A DNA stretch of 6,993 nucleotides from an uncultured Thermomicrobiales bacterium (GTDB lineage Bacteria > Chloroflexota > Chloroflexia > Thermomicrobiales > UBA6265), in contig CADCWH010000402.1 in the NCBI GenBank assembly GCA_902806395.1, forward strand, positions 1 to 6,993, given 5' to 3'. This document shows positions 6,949 to 6,993 of this stretch, one piece after another. The notes under the pieces are model-generated. The model was not told where the DNA came from. It ran no database searches and was given only the letters and a program-made list of their open reading frames with translations. The position numbers and the translations under genes are program-made. The first letter of the stretch is position 1. The number at the start of each line of letters is the position of its first letter.

Positions 6949-6993
6949 CTACTCCGTGGCACTCGCCGGGCGATACCGGGACATCTGGTGCGA
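6949..6993 (-). other. Possible 3' end of an upstream operon gene, cut by right edge
   Basis: In the frame that ends at TAG 6951-6949, the minus strand is open from the right edge for 14 codons, ending RYRPASATE. It would stop nine nt before the moxR ATG, the tight spacing seen elsewhere in this operon. The other two frames are also open across this short stretch, so coding status cannot be decided. In related operons a DUF4350 protein often precedes moxR, but nothing visible here identifies it. Confidence 0.2.

Overview
The window is high-GC bacterial DNA, dense with genes and carrying no visible mobile element, CRISPR array or long repeat. Third codon positions are strongly GC-rich and arginine largely replaces lysine. 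The proline/threonine-rich stalk in the transglutaminase-like protein and the gene set are reminiscent of Chloroflexota (Thermomicrobia-like), but a high-GC actinobacterium cannot be excluded. This assignment is inference only.

Left part (1-1056). A minus-strand reading frame with a possible signal peptide runs off the left edge (1-143). Next, also on the minus strand, is a 116-residue protein resembling TcmI-type/dimeric alpha-beta barrel proteins (236-586). Divergent from it, on the plus strand, are two tandem serine tRNA genes, tRNA-Ser(CGA) and tRNA-Ser(GGA). They are followed by a hairpin that may terminate them. Several apparent minus-strand reading frames across the tRNAs are artefacts of antisense tRNA sequence.

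Right part (1057-6993). Four minus-strand genes are read in the order moxR-type AAA+ ATPase, DUF58 protein, membrane-anchored transglutaminase-like protein (TgpA family) and ribokinase. The first three are tightly packed: a 4-nt ATGA overlap, then an 8-nt overlap with a GTG start. This is the well-known but functionally obscure MoxR-DUF58-transglutaminase module. The ATPase presumably acts as a chaperone for the DUF58/transglutaminase membrane partners, whose catalytic domain should lie outside the membrane. The ribokinase lies 57 bp downstream on the same strand with its own good ribosome binding site. It is probably co-transcribed but has no evident functional link to the module. The operon promoter is beyond the right edge.

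I see no convincing undescribed system here. The most distinctive observations are in the transglutaminase-like protein: its only cysteine in 866 residues is the predicted nucleophile, and it contains only two lysines. Its DUF58 partner is similarly lysine-poor, while the flanking ATPase and ribokinase are not.
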